Assembly (NCBI GenBank): GCA_020639255.1
Contig: JACKGZ010000003.1
Span: forward strand, 186,001 to 250,000
DNA length: 64,000 nucleotides
Source: Phycisphaera sp.
Lineage (GTDB): Bacteria > Planctomycetota > Phycisphaerae > Phycisphaerales > UBA1924
Direction of reading: 5' to 3'
Shown here: positions 1 through 7,782 of the stretch, piece after piece
Layout of the letters: each line of letters starts with the position of its first letter
Numbering within the stretch: position 1 is the stretch's first letter
Notes under the pieces: generated by a model
The model's input: the letters and a program-made list of their open reading frames with translations, nothing else
Database searches by the model: none
What the model was told of the DNA's origin: nothing
Position numbers and translations under genes: made by a program

Positions 1-73
1 CTGCTGCGGTTGTGTATCTGGTCGGGCCTTTAAATCGGGCCCGGCCGTACTGTATGCAGCCGGGATTGGGCGT

Positions 74-967
74 TCAGTGGGACGGGTACTCCCAGCCCTC
101 ACCCTGCGGGTCGTACCCGAGCAGGGCGTACAGGTCGCTGCGATTCTGCATCCCGTCGATCGAATTAGTCACGCTGCCCGTGGCCTTGAGGTCCGTCAGC
201 AGTTTCACGACCGCGCCCATCGCGGTGCGGAGCGTCGAGACGGGGAAGATCACGACGTGGTAGCCCATCTCGCCGAAGCGGGCGAGCGGGATGATCGGGG
301 TCTTGCCGAACTCGGTCATGTTGGCGAGCAGATACGGCGGCTTGGCGCAGAGCTTGTTTAACTCGTCGGCAAAGCGCGCGAACTCGTCCTCCGACTCCAG
401 CCCCTCAGGGAAGATCATCCGCGCCCCGGCCTCGACGTAGGCGTGCGCCCGCTCGATCGCGGCGCCGAGCCCGTCGACCGAACGCGCATCGGTACGCGCG
501 CAGACGATGAACGAGCCGTCCGAGCAGTCACGCGAGGCTTGGGCTGCCCACTGCATGCGTGCAACAGCCTGGGCTATGGGAATCAGCGCCTTGCCCGCCA
601 GGTGCCCGCATCGCTTGGGGAAGACCTGGTCCTCGATGTGACACGCAGCCGCGCCGGCGTGGTTGTACTCGATGACCGTGCGCCGGACCATCTCCTCCTC
701 GCCGAAGCCCGTGTCCGCGTCGGCGATCACGGGCAGGTCCGAGCCGAGGGCGACCTCGCGCACGCACTGCTTGAACCGGTCGAGGCTCAGAATCCCGATG
801 TCAGGCACGCCAGACGACGCCGAGAGCGCCCCGCCCGAGACATAGCACGCGTCAAAGCCCGCCTGCTTCACGGCTCGTGCGACCAGCCCGTTGAACGCGC
901 CGGGGGCCGCCACGGGGCCGGAATCCATGAGACTGCGGAGAACATCGCCTGGGTGGGTCTTGGTCAT
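74..967 (-). CDS. prpB: Methylisocitrate lyase-like protein (isocitrate lyase/PEP mutase family)
   Basis: The 297-residue protein belongs to the isocitrate lyase/PEP mutase superfamily. PrpB cleaves 2-methylisocitrate to pyruvate and succinate in the cytoplasmic methylcitrate cycle for propionate. The family's metal-binding acidic motif DADTGFG lies at residues 83-89 and the catalytic-cysteine motif KRCGH at 118-122, as expected for a methylisocitrate lyase. The reading frame is open upstream to position 1030, but I choose the ATG at 967 because it leads straight into the conserved N-terminus. The M28 peptidase gene starts divergently 51 bases away. PrpD is encoded about 2.3 kb downstream in a separate operon, and no prpC is in the window. 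A related lyase with another 2-methyl-acid substrate cannot be excluded. Confidence 0.85.
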   Translation of the reverse strand: MTKTHPGDVLRSLMDSGPVAAPGAFNGLVARAVKQAGFDACYVSGGALSASSGVPDIGILSLDRFKQCVREVALGSDLPVIADADTGFGEEEMVRRTVIEYNHAGAAACHIEDQVFPKRCGHLAGKALIPIAQAVARMQWAAQASRDCSDGSFIVCARTDARSVDGLGAAIERAHAYVEAGARMIFPEGLESEDEFARFADELNKLCAKPPYLLANMTEFGKTPIIPLARFGEMGYHVVIFPVSTLRTAMGAVVKLLTDLKATGSVTNSIDGMQNRSDLYALLGYDPQGEGWEYPSH

Positions 968-1018
968 GGGCGATTCTAGGAGTTCAGTGGGTGGTTCGGA
1001 TTCCGGTAGACTGCCCGC

Positions 1019-2377
1019 ATGATCATCCACGCACTCGTCGCTGTCGCATCCACGCTCTTTGCGGGCGATCCTCCAGCCAAGGTCGTTGATCGCATCGTCC
1101 GCGAGATCACGCCCGACCTTGTAAAGAGCGACATCGACAAGCTCGTCTCATTCGGCACGCGCCACACGCTGTCGCAAACCGACTCGGACACCCAGGGCAT
1201 TGGGGCTGCCCGTCGATGGCTCGCCTCGGAGTTCGAGCGGTATGCCGACGAGGCGGGGCGCGATGACGTGACGGTCGAACTGGAGTTCCACACCGTTCCC
1301 GCCGACGGGCGACGGATCGTGCGTGACACCGAGGTCATCAACGTCGTCTGCACGGTCCCGGGCTCGGACCCCGCGTCGCGCGATCGGCTCTACTACGTCA
1401 TCGGGCACTACGACTCGCGTGCAAGCGAGGCCAACGACATCGACTCCGACGCGCCCGGCGCCAACGACGACGGCTCGGGCACCGCGGTCTGCCTCGCCGT
1501 CGCTCGCGCACTCATGCACGAACACCTCGACGCAACGGTTGTCATCATGCCCGTCGCGGGCGAGGAGCAGGGGCTCTACGGCGCCCGCATGCACGCCGCC
1601 AAGGCCGCGGAAGCCGGCAAGGATGTGCGAGCGGTGCTGAGCTGCGATATTGTCGGCGACCCCAGTGGCCCCTATGGCAAGTCCGCCCGCGATCGGGTTC
1701 GTGTCTTTTCCGAGGGCATCCCGACGGCGGTGCTCTCGGAAGAAGGCCGAGCGATGAGCGCCGTTCGCATGGTCCGTTCGCTCTCAGCCGAGTCCGACAG
1801 CACCTCGCGTCAGCTTGCGCGGTACATGAGCGAGATCGCGAACATCCACAATCTGCCCGTCAGGCCCATGCTCGTCTTCCGCCCGGACCGATTCCTCCGC
1901 GGGGGCGATCACACCGCCTTCAACGAGGCCGGCTTCCCGGCGGTCCGCATGACCGAGGTCTACGAGAACTACGACCACCAGCACCAGGACGTCCGGACCG
2001 AAGACGGCAAGCAGTTCGGCGATCTGCCCGAGTTTGTTGATCCGGGCTACATCGCCGACGTCGCCAAGCTGAACGCGACTGCGATCGTGCACCTCGCCAA
2101 CGCCCCGAGCACGCCGGGCAACGCGCGGATCATCGCCGCCGAGCTGACCAACGACACCACGCTCCGCTGGGAGACTTCGCCCGAGAGCGACGTCGCCGGC
2201 TACGAGATCGTCTACCGCGAAACGACCAGCCCCGTGTGGCAGGACGCAGTCGACGTCGGGAACACCACCGAGGGCACGCTCGAACTCAGTAAGGACAACT
2301 GGTTCTTCGGCGTCCGCGCCTACGACAAGCTCGGCTACCGCTCGCCCGTCGCGTTCCCGATCGCTGCGAGAGAGTGA
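1019..2377 (+). CDS. Secreted M28-family zinc aminopeptidase with C-terminal fibronectin III-like domain
   Basis: This 452-residue protein carries the full M28 di-zinc set: the HYD motif with H130 and D132, bridging D150 in GANDDGSG, catalytic E182 and zinc ligand E183, D210 and H298 in GGDHTAF. M28 enzymes remove N-terminal residues from peptides. The first 16 or so residues are hydrophobic and end in a plausible signal-peptidase site, so export is likely, although the n-region lacks a basic residue. Residues from about 365 to the end look like a fibronectin type III domain (the xxDVAGYEIVYRE strand pattern), common in secreted planctomycete hydrolases. Its last 43 bases overlap the convergent LOG gene. 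The natural substrate is unknown. Confidence 0.85.
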   Translation: MIIHALVAVASTLFAGDPPAKVVDRIVREITPDLVKSDIDKLVSFGTRHTLSQTDSDTQGIGAARRWLASEFERYADEAGRDDVTVELEFHTVPADGRRIVRDTEVINVVCTVPGSDPASRDRLYYVIGHYDSRASEANDIDSDAPGANDDGSGTAVCLAVARALMHEHLDATVVIMPVAGEEQGLYGARMHAAKAAEAGKDVRAVLSCDIVGDPSGPYGKSARDRVRVFSEGIPTAVLSEEGRAMSAVRMVRSLSAESDSTSRQLARYMSEIANIHNLPVRPMLVFRPDRFLRGGDHTAFNEAGFPAVRMTEVYENYDHQHQDVRTEDGKQFGDLPEFVDPGYIADVAKLNATAIVHLANAPSTPGNARIIAAELTNDTTLRWETSPESDVAGYEIVYRETTSPVWQDAVDVGNTTEGTLELSKDNWFFGVRAYDKLGYRSPVAFPIAARE

Positions 2378-2898
2378 AGCAACTCGCCAAGGTCGTCACC
2401 GATCGTGAGCCCCTCGAACGTAGCTTCGGGCATGAACCCCAGCGTGCGTCCGTCTTGCAGGAACGCCCAGAGCTTGTCGTAGTACCCGTTCACGTTCCAG
2501 AGCATGATCGGTTTGGTGTGGAAACGCAGCTGCCGCCAGGTGATCGCCTCGAAGAGCTCGTCGAGCGTGCCGAAGCCGCCCGGCAGGACGAGGAACGCGT
2601 CGGCCAGTTCCGTCAGCTTTGCCTTGCGTTGGTGCATGTTGGCGACGAGGTGCTGCTCGTGGAGCCTCGGGTGGGCCTGTTCGAGATCAACGAGGGCCTG
2701 CGGGATGACGCCCACGACCCGACCGCCCGCCTCGAGCGCACTGTCGGCGAGGATGCCCATGAGCCCGAGCTGGCCCCCGCCGTAAACAAGCGTGTGCCCG
2801 GCCTCGGCGATTGCATTGCCGGCCTGCCTCGCCGCGTCGGCCCACTGGCTGCCCTGCCCGGCCCTTGCGCCGAGGTACACGCAGACGGACAGGCTCAT
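2335..2898 (-). CDS. LOG family nucleotide phosphoribohydrolase (TIGR00730 type)
   Basis: The 187-residue protein has the hallmark LOG signature: R91 in the MHQRKA segment and PGGFGT at 106-111 followed by the catalytic Glu of LDELFE at 115. YGGGQLGLMG near residue 39 forms the Rossmann nucleotide site. Family members hydrolyse nucleoside 5'-monophosphates to free base and ribose 5-phosphate. Plant and some bacterial members make cytokinins, while others act in nucleotide turnover. The gene overlaps the preceding DUF3052 gene by the four bases ATGA and is the last gene of the prpD-DUF3052-LOG operon. Its 3' end overlaps the M28 peptidase gene tail to tail. Confidence 0.9.
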   Translation of the reverse strand: MSLSVCVYLGARAGQGSQWADAARQAGNAIAEAGHTLVYGGGQLGLMGILADSALEAGGRVVGVIPQALVDLEQAHPRLHEQHLVANMHQRKAKLTELADAFLVLPGGFGTLDELFEAITWRQLRFHTKPIMLWNVNGYYDKLWAFLQDGRTLGFMPEATFEGLTIGDDLGELLHSLAAIGNATGER

Positions 2899-3311
2899 CG
2901 GAGTTCCTTTCGGATCACGAGCTTGAGCCCCGACCAGACCTCGCTCACGGCACAGACCTTCACGTCGACAAGACGTCCGGCAAGGGCAATCTCACGCACG
3001 ATTTCTTCTGTGATATCGGTCGGGACCTTCGAGGCCTTCTTGGGCCAGCAGCACCAGATCATGCCGTCGCTCTGGATCCGGGCTTCCGCTCGGGTGATCT
3101 CCGATTCAAGCTTGCTTCGCTGCACCGCAAAGATCATCACGATGTCGAGCGAGCCTGCGCGGAGATCGGAGCGAAACTCGACATCGCTTGGCAGGTCACC
3201 GAGCCATTGGTCGAGTTCTTGGGGCGCATGGAGAACGGCGATGCGCATGCTGTCTTTGATCCCGAGTTTCTTCGCCAATGGCGTTCCTGAGTACCCGGGC
3301 GTCGGGCTCAT
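2895..3311 (-). CDS. DUF3052-type hypothetical protein
   Basis: This 138-residue soluble protein resembles DUF3052 proteins. It has an N-terminal GYSGTPLAKKLGIKDSMR element, a central strand with DIVMIF, and a conserved MIWCCWPKKASKV segment at residues 84-96 followed by a D-I-T start to the next helix. The biochemical role of the family is unknown. Start and stop both overlap neighbours by ATGA (prpD upstream, LOG downstream), which fixes the start codon and indicates translational coupling. A much longer reading frame upstream of the chosen start is only a shadow of prpD. No signal peptide or membrane segment is visible. Confidence 0.75.
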   Translation of the reverse strand: MSPTPGYSGTPLAKKLGIKDSMRIAVLHAPQELDQWLGDLPSDVEFRSDLRAGSLDIVMIFAVQRSKLESEITRAEARIQSDGMIWCCWPKKASKVPTDITEEIVREIALAGRLVDVKVCAVSEVWSGLKLVIRKELR

Positions 3312-4903
3312 CGGAACGTGCCGCGAACGTTGATCTCGTAGCTGTTGATCCCGCGCAGCTCGTCGGCCGAGAGGCTCGCGATGTTGTTGTACCGCTCGAT
3401 GATGGGCTCGGGCTTCTCGAAGGCAAGCTTGCCGAGCAGTTGGAACTTGTGGGCCAGGATGCCCTCGAGGTCGGCCGTGCGGTTGCGTGCGTGACCCGCG
3501 GGGTACATGACGAGGCCCGAGTCGTACGCGGAGCCGTCGGTGTCGACGATCTGAACGCTCGTCGGAATGCCGTCGGGGTACTTGCTGTCGTATTCCTCGC
3601 CGCCGTGGGCGAACTCGATCTTCTCCATGAGTGCCCGCGTGCGCGAGTCGTAGATCGCCGAGTCGCTGTAGTCGGCCGGTTCGAGCATCAGCTCTTTCCA
3701 GCCCACCTTCTGGAGCGTCAGCGCCTTGCGCAGCAGCGTCGAAACGATGTAGACCATCGAGTGGTCCGCGCTCTGACGCGTCGTCGGGTTCCGCTTGGCG
3801 GGGTCGCCGATGATGCCGAAGGCAGGCTCGTAAGCGACGATGCGGATTTTGTTGATCTTGCCGCCGTTCTTGTCGTCGAGGAGCGCCGGGCACTTGTCGA
3901 GCAGGTCGAGCATCGCCTGCAGCGCGCCCGCCGACTGGTGCTCGTAGAGGCCCAGCTTGAAGTGCATGCCCATGACCGTGAAGTCGCTGCCCGACTTGGC
4001 TAGGTGCAGGTCGAAGGGCGACGCGTCGGCCTTCTCGGTGTTGTGGGGCTTCTTGCCGACCGCCGTGAACATCTGGCCCGGGCCCTCGAAGATCCGGAAG
4101 ATCGCCTCGGGGTTGCGGAAGATGTCGCGCGGGCCGAGGAAGCCGTTCATCGAGCGACGCACCGCGGTGATCGCAAACTCCGTCGAGATCGCGGCCGAAG
4201 CACCCTTCGAATCGGAGAGCTGCTTGCCGGCGCGGATCGCGCGGAAGGGGATCGAGTGCGCCACGACCATGCCGATGGCGCTCTCGATCTGCTCGGGCGT
4301 CGCGCCCATCATCGCGCCGAACGTCGCGGCGCTGGCGATCGCGCCGTGCACGACGTGGTCGACTTTGTAGGTCTTGAGGCTGAACACCTCGGCGAGGCGT
4401 CCGCGGATCTCGTCGCTGAGCACCATGCCGCGGAGGGCGTACGCGCCGTCCTGGCCCATCATCTGGGCAGCCGCGAGCGCGACGGGGTAGAAGTCGTTGT
4501 GCCCAAACTCGCCCGCGGTGTTGCCACGCTCGGGGTCGTAGCCGAAGTTTGTGCCGTTGGAGTCCCACTCCCGGACCGCCGAGGAGTTGGCGAGGATCGC
4601 CTTCTCGGGCGAGACGAGCGTCGACGAGCCGAAGACGGTCGCGCCGGTTTGCTGGGCACTTCCGATCTTCTGCGATGACTCACCGACGGCATACCCGAGT
4701 GCCTCGTCGCGAAGCACGGTGGGGGCATTGGTGCCGAGTGCGAGCGCCGAGAGGCCGCAGAGGCAGGCGTCGGTGTGGAAAAGCTTGGTCCGGTCGAGGA
4801 CGGACTGGTCGGGGCTGGCCGACTTCATGAAGTCGATCGCGTACTCCGCGATGCCGAGGGCCTGGTTGGAATTGGCGGGAAGCTGGACGAAATCATTCGA
4901 CAT
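3308..4903 (-). CDS. prpD: 2-methylcitrate dehydratase (MmgE/PrpD family)
   Basis: The 531-residue protein is a MmgE/PrpD-family member. PrpD dehydrates 2-methylcitrate to 2-methyl-cis-aconitate in propionate oxidation. Supporting segments include LANSSAVREWDSNGTN at about residue 105, which resembles the family's conserved N...R..D motif, a GHNDFYP motif, the long helical domain with SDSKGASAA, and a C-terminal domain with YPAGHARNR. It is somewhat longer than the roughly 480 residues of enterobacterial PrpD. It is the first gene of a tight operon (prpD, DUF3052, LOG). A TGTATACA element lies about 20 bases upstream of the ATG. PrpB is nearby, which favours the methylcitrate role over other MmgE-like activities. 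Confidence 0.85.
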   Translation of the reverse strand: MSNDFVQLPANSNQALGIAEYAIDFMKSASPDQSVLDRTKLFHTDACLCGLSALALGTNAPTVLRDEALGYAVGESSQKIGSAQQTGATVFGSSTLVSPEKAILANSSAVREWDSNGTNFGYDPERGNTAGEFGHNDFYPVALAAAQMMGQDGAYALRGMVLSDEIRGRLAEVFSLKTYKVDHVVHGAIASAATFGAMMGATPEQIESAIGMVVAHSIPFRAIRAGKQLSDSKGASAAISTEFAITAVRRSMNGFLGPRDIFRNPEAIFRIFEGPGQMFTAVGKKPHNTEKADASPFDLHLAKSGSDFTVMGMHFKLGLYEHQSAGALQAMLDLLDKCPALLDDKNGGKINKIRIVAYEPAFGIIGDPAKRNPTTRQSADHSMVYIVSTLLRKALTLQKVGWKELMLEPADYSDSAIYDSRTRALMEKIEFAHGGEEYDSKYPDGIPTSVQIVDTDGSAYDSGLVMYPAGHARNRTADLEGILAHKFQLLGKLAFEKPEPIIERYNNIASLSADELRGINSYEINVRGTFR

Positions 4904-4922
4904 TGGGCTCGCTCCGAAGGGA

Positions 4923-4930
4923 TGTATACA
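4923..4930 (-). promoter_or_regulatory. Candidate -10 element TGTATACA upstream of prpD
   Basis: An eight-base palindrome TGTATACA lies 20 bases before the prpD ATG. Read on the minus strand, its TATACA part suits a sigma-70-type -10 box with a short leader. No clear -35 is visible. The same octamer or its GTATAC core precedes several other genes in this window. Confidence 0.4.
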
Positions 4931-4980
4931 CCTGGGAAAGCAAGCCTATGCGCGCAGCCGGAGAGTGGGGCGTGGTCCTA

Positions 4981-5745
4981 TCAGAAGCCCGGACGCGTGA
5001 AGCAGAAGTTGTTGGATTCGATCCACCCACCGGCCGGTGGCGGGTTCCTCAGTTCGAGCCCGCCCTCTCCCATGATCCGGGTCACCTCATCGAGTTCACC
5101 CGTGCGGGCCTGATCGATCTCGATAAGCACACTCCGCACCCGCTCATCGCGCACCGTCCGGGCCATGCCCCTTGCGACGGCTCCATCCAGCCCGTCGACA
5201 TCGATCTTGATCCGGTTCGGAAACGGTGGATCGAAGGTGACGATAAAGGCATCGATCGAAAAACCGATCGCAGCCTGTTCGAGCGCGACGTCGAGCCGGC
5301 CGCCCCATTGGTTGACCGGTTCGCCGAAACTGCACTGCGCCGACCCGAAGAATGCGTTCTTCATGTGCAGCGTGTCGAGCTTGGTCTGATCCGAGATCGC
5401 AACGCAATATGGCGAGATCCTGTCATTCCAGCCATTGAGTTCCGCTGAACGCACGAGCGTGGCAAAGTTCCACGGTGAGGGTTCGAACGCGAGTATCTTC
5501 GAGGGCTTGCCCGTGCGGGCCGCGTAGAGCGAATAGACGCCGACGTTGGCGCCGATGTCCCAGAAAACCTCGCCGGGATCGAACGAGTCGAGCCAGGTGA
5601 TCGTGTCCGGCTCTTTCGTCAGCAGTGTCTCGGCCCGCATCCTGAGGATGCCCGTGTCGGCCAGGAACCGAATCGGGCCGTGACGTGTATCGATCGTCAT
5701 GGTGTCTCGTTCTGAGACGAGTTCGATGCGTTGAGTTGCGGGCAT
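4981..5745 (-). CDS. FkbM family SAM-dependent methyltransferase
   Basis: The 254-residue protein shows the FkbM methyltransferase fold. The SAM-binding motif I is FWDIGANVGVYSL (D63 to G69), with the acidic FEPS motif II at residues 87-90 and the conserved RIKIDVDG segment around residue 193. FkbM enzymes O-methylate sugars, polysaccharides or secondary metabolites, but the substrate here cannot be read from context. The start is supported by a GGAGG Shine-Dalgarno seven bases before the ATG at 5745. It stands alone between prpD and the divergent thiolase gene. A TGTATACA palindrome lies about 42 bases upstream, where it could serve either gene. Confidence 0.85.
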   Translation of the reverse strand: MPATQRIELVSERDTMTIDTRHGPIRFLADTGILRMRAETLLTKEPDTITWLDSFDPGEVFWDIGANVGVYSLYAARTGKPSKILAFEPSPWNFATLVRSAELNGWNDRISPYCVAISDQTKLDTLHMKNAFFGSAQCSFGEPVNQWGGRLDVALEQAAIGFSIDAFIVTFDPPFPNRIKIDVDGLDGAVARGMARTVRDERVRSVLIEIDQARTGELDEVTRIMGEGGLELRNPPPAGGWIESNNFCFTRPGF

Positions 5746-5785
5746 GCAATGGCCTCCGGGAATGCTGCGGGCACGAAAGAGGTCG

Positions 5786-5793
5786 TGTATACA
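5786..5793. promoter_or_regulatory. Candidate shared -10 palindrome TGTATACA between FkbM and thiolase genes
   Basis: The palindrome sits in the 103-base divergent gap, about 42 bases from the FkbM start and 56 bases from the thiolase start. Because it is symmetric it could act as -10 box in either direction. No strong -35 is seen on either strand. Confidence 0.4.
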
Positions 5794-5848
5794 GGCCTAG
5801 AATCGGCCCTGAGACCTGTTTGCCGCCATTGATTCCAGGAGAGAACCC

Positions 5849-7048
5849 GTGACCGCAGCCCAGCCCGTCATCGTCGCCGCCAAACGCACCCCCATCGGCC
5901 GATTCCTCGGCGGGTTCAGCCGGACCCCGTCGACCAAACTGGGCAGCTTCGCGATCGAGGCCGCCCTCGCCGATGTCCCCGCCGCCAAAGGCCACATCGA
6001 CGAGTGCATCATGGGCTGCGTTCTCCAGGCGGGCCTCGGTCAGAACCCCGCCCGTCAGGCGGGCCTGGGTGCCGGGCTGCCCGACACGCTGAGCGCCAAG
6101 ACCATCAACAAGGTCTGCGGCTCGGGTCTCGAGGCCGTCATGCTTGCCGCTCAGTCGATCAAGGCAGGCGACAACGAGGCCGTCGTCGCGGGCGGGCTTG
6201 AGAACATGACCCTAGCCCCGCACTTCGTGGGCATGCGCCAGGGCGTGAAGTTCGGCCCGGCGACCATGGAAGACCACATGCAGTACGACGGGCTCCGGTG
6301 CGCGTTCGAGTGCTGGGCCATGGGCAACGCGGCCGACCACATCGCCAAGAAGTACGACATCTCGCGCGAGGATCAGGACCGCTTCAGCGCCCAGAGCCAC
6401 ATCCGGGCTGCCAAGGCGACCGCCGAGGGCTGGTTCAAGAACGAGATGGTGACGATCACGGGCGAGCAGGTCGGCAACCGCAAGAATCCCGGACCCGACG
6501 GCGGCGTGCAGGCCGACGAGGGCATCCGAGCCGACTCGACCGCCGAGGGGCTGGCTGGCCTCAGGCCCGTCTTCGAGAAAGACGGCACGGTGACGGCGGG
6601 CAACGCGAGCCAGATCTCCGACGGCGGAGCCGCCACCATCGTCATGAGCCACACCAAGGCCGAGTCGCTGGGGCTCAAGCCTCTCGTCAAGATCGTCAGC
6701 TACGCGACCAGTGGCGTGGCGCCCAAGGACATCTTCGCCGCCCCGATCACCGGCGTACGCCAGGCGGTCGAGAAGGCCGGCCTCCAGCTCTCGGACATCG
6801 ATCTCTTCGAGATCAACGAGGCGTTCGCGGCTCAGGTCCTCTGCAACATCAAGGAACTGGGCATCCCCGAAGACAAGCTCAACATCTGCGGCGGGGGCAT
6901 CGCGCTCGGTCACCCGATCGGCGCTTCGGGTACCCGCGTGCTTGTCACACTCATCCACCAGATGAAGCGGACCGGCGCCAAGCGTGGGCTCGCAGGCCTC
7001 TGCCTGGGCGGCGGCAACTCGGTGGCGATGGTCGTCGAAGCCGTGTAA
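5849..7048 (+). CDS. Acetyl-CoA C-acetyltransferase (thiolase)
   Basis: The 399-residue protein is a full-length degradative/biosynthetic thiolase. The acyl-accepting cysteine is C90 in NKVCGSG, the catalytic histidine is about H355 in GGGIALGHPIGASG, and the second cysteine is about C385 in LCLGGG. The enzyme interconverts two acetyl-CoA with acetoacetyl-CoA, or shortens beta-ketoacyl-CoA. It starts at GTG with an AGGAG Shine-Dalgarno about eight bases upstream. The neighbouring propionate genes fit an acyl-CoA metabolic district, but there is no operon link, so the exact chain-length specificity is open. Confidence 0.92.
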   Translation: MTAAQPVIVAAKRTPIGRFLGGFSRTPSTKLGSFAIEAALADVPAAKGHIDECIMGCVLQAGLGQNPARQAGLGAGLPDTLSAKTINKVCGSGLEAVMLAAQSIKAGDNEAVVAGGLENMTLAPHFVGMRQGVKFGPATMEDHMQYDGLRCAFECWAMGNAADHIAKKYDISREDQDRFSAQSHIRAAKATAEGWFKNEMVTITGEQVGNRKNPGPDGGVQADEGIRADSTAEGLAGLRPVFEKDGTVTAGNASQISDGGAATIVMSHTKAESLGLKPLVKIVSYATSGVAPKDIFAAPITGVRQAVEKAGLQLSDIDLFEINEAFAAQVLCNIKELGIPEDKLNICGGGIALGHPIGASGTRVLVTLIHQMKRTGAKRGLAGLCLGGGNSVAMVVEAV

Positions 7049-7120
7049 AGCTCCGGTTTAGAATGCAGTTGAGAACCGGTTTCTTTGCGGAAAATTGAGA
7101 CTTCTTGAACACCATCGGGC

Positions 7121-7148
7121 TTGACGTCCGATGGTGGTTCTGTATACT
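7121..7148 (+). promoter_or_regulatory. Near-consensus sigma-70 promoter before a 33-codon ORF
   Basis: TTGACG at 7121-7126 and TATACT at 7143-7148 are separated by 16 bases, which matches a strong housekeeping promoter. Transcription would begin near 7155 and give a leader of about 80 bases before the small ORF at 7234. The leader contains two short hairpins (CCGGG/CCCGG near 7160 and GCGGC/GCCGC near 7201) just ahead of the ribosome-binding site. Confidence 0.6.
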
Positions 7149-7233
7149 CGCCAGCCGGTGCCGGGGTGTTCCCGGAAAAACCGCCGATTCCCCGCGAATT
7201 GCGGCCCAAAGCCGCGAGCGAAAGGAGTTCACG

Positions 7234-7335
7234 ATGATCAACGCAACGATGACCGACGTTGTTATCTCGGGTCTCCAGCGGGATATTAAGCCCGGTCAGC
7301 GAGGTCGATACGTCTCTCCGATGTATCACTGCTGA
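7234..7335 (+). CDS. Small ORF, 33 aa, unknown function
   Basis: The ATG at 7234 follows the ribosome-binding site AAAGGAG with about seven bases spacing and opens a 33-codon ORF. The peptide begins MINATMTDVV, has a basic Gly/Arg-rich middle (KPGQRGRY) and ends in VSPMYHC. It is soluble and has no signal peptide. The strong promoter, the ideal Shine-Dalgarno and the absence of any larger overlapping gene argue that it is translated. I do not recognise the family. It could be a small regulatory or ribosome-associated protein, a leader peptide, or a peptide precursor with its terminal Cys used for modification. None of these is shown by the sequence. Confidence 0.5.
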   Translation: MINATMTDVVISGLQRDIKPGQRGRYVSPMYHC

Positions 7336-7388
7336 CAACAGCGGGCCGCTCCGAAACTCACCCGAAATAGCAACACCCACCCATCCAC

Positions 7389-7470
7389 CTCTCGCGGTGT
7401 GATCGTGCGCACGCTCTGCGTTTGATCTCTCTCGCGGGTTGTGATCACTGTTTCTGCACGCTCTGATTCA
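7389..7470. repeat. Imperfect direct tandem repeat, two units of about 40 bases
   Basis: Unit A (7389-7428) and unit B (7429-7470) both begin CTCTCGCGG, continue with TGTGATC after one or two extra bases, and share CACGCTCTG further on. They differ by a few indels. The repeat lies in the long gap between thiolase and aspS, 50 bases before the parS-like site. I do not see a coding function. Confidence 0.5.
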
Positions 7471-7519
7471 TCGGGCAAGGCCCGAGCGCCGCCGGTGCGC
7501 GCACGCCGGTTGGAAATGA

Positions 7520-7535
7520 GGTTTCACGTGGAACA
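7520..7535. other. parS-like centromere site (ParB binding)
   Basis: The 16 bases GGTTTCACGTGGAACA match the widely conserved bacterial chromosomal parS consensus TGTTTCACGTGAAACA at 14 of 16 positions, including the full TTTCACGTG core and flanking AAC. The G at position 12 restores pairing found in the known TTCCACGTGGAA variant. The site lies in a 730-base gap. ParB-CTP loads at such sites, which normally cluster near the replication origin. No parA, parB or dnaA gene is in the window. This is a sequence match, not a binding result. Confidence 0.65.
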
Positions 7536-7691
7536 CAACGAACTGCGAAGCTGGCCCGGCACGAAGCTGGAGCACACCAGCCGCCTCGCCTCACCCAGGG
7601 AGCGGGAGGTGACGAGGCTCCTGCGTCGCCCGAGAACCCGCCGCCGCGTCCGGCTGGCGGTGGGGCCCGTCCTGCTGACCGTCCGATTCCG

Positions 7692-7697
7692 GTATAC
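7692..7697 (+). promoter_or_regulatory. Candidate -10 element GTATAC upstream of aspS
   Basis: GTATACAC lies 86 bases before the aspS ATG and is the only AT-rich stretch in this GC-rich leader. A TATACA -10 box would start transcription near 7705. No good -35 is visible. Between 7536 and 7782 I see nothing else with a clear function. Confidence 0.35.
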
Positions 7698-7782
7698 ACG
7701 CCCGGCTCTGGGCGTGAGGGGCGTTCGTCCGCGCTAGACTGGCCGCGCGGAATCGCCGATTCGACAGGTCCCGGAGAGAGAG

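Noticed and set aside
1..73. Terminator in the first 73 bases
   Set aside because: CGGGCC/GGCCCG can pair, but there is no T tract on either strand and the upstream context is outside the window.
2895..4568. Long minus-strand frame extending DUF3052 upstream through prpD
   Set aside because: The N-terminal 400 residues are the wrong frame of prpD. The real start is the ATG at 3311 that overlaps the prpD stop.
7441..7737. 98-codon plus-strand frame running through the parS-like site
   Set aside because: It starts at GTG without a ribosome-binding site, is Arg/Val-rich and has no recognisable domain. The parS and promoter signals explain the conserved-looking parts.
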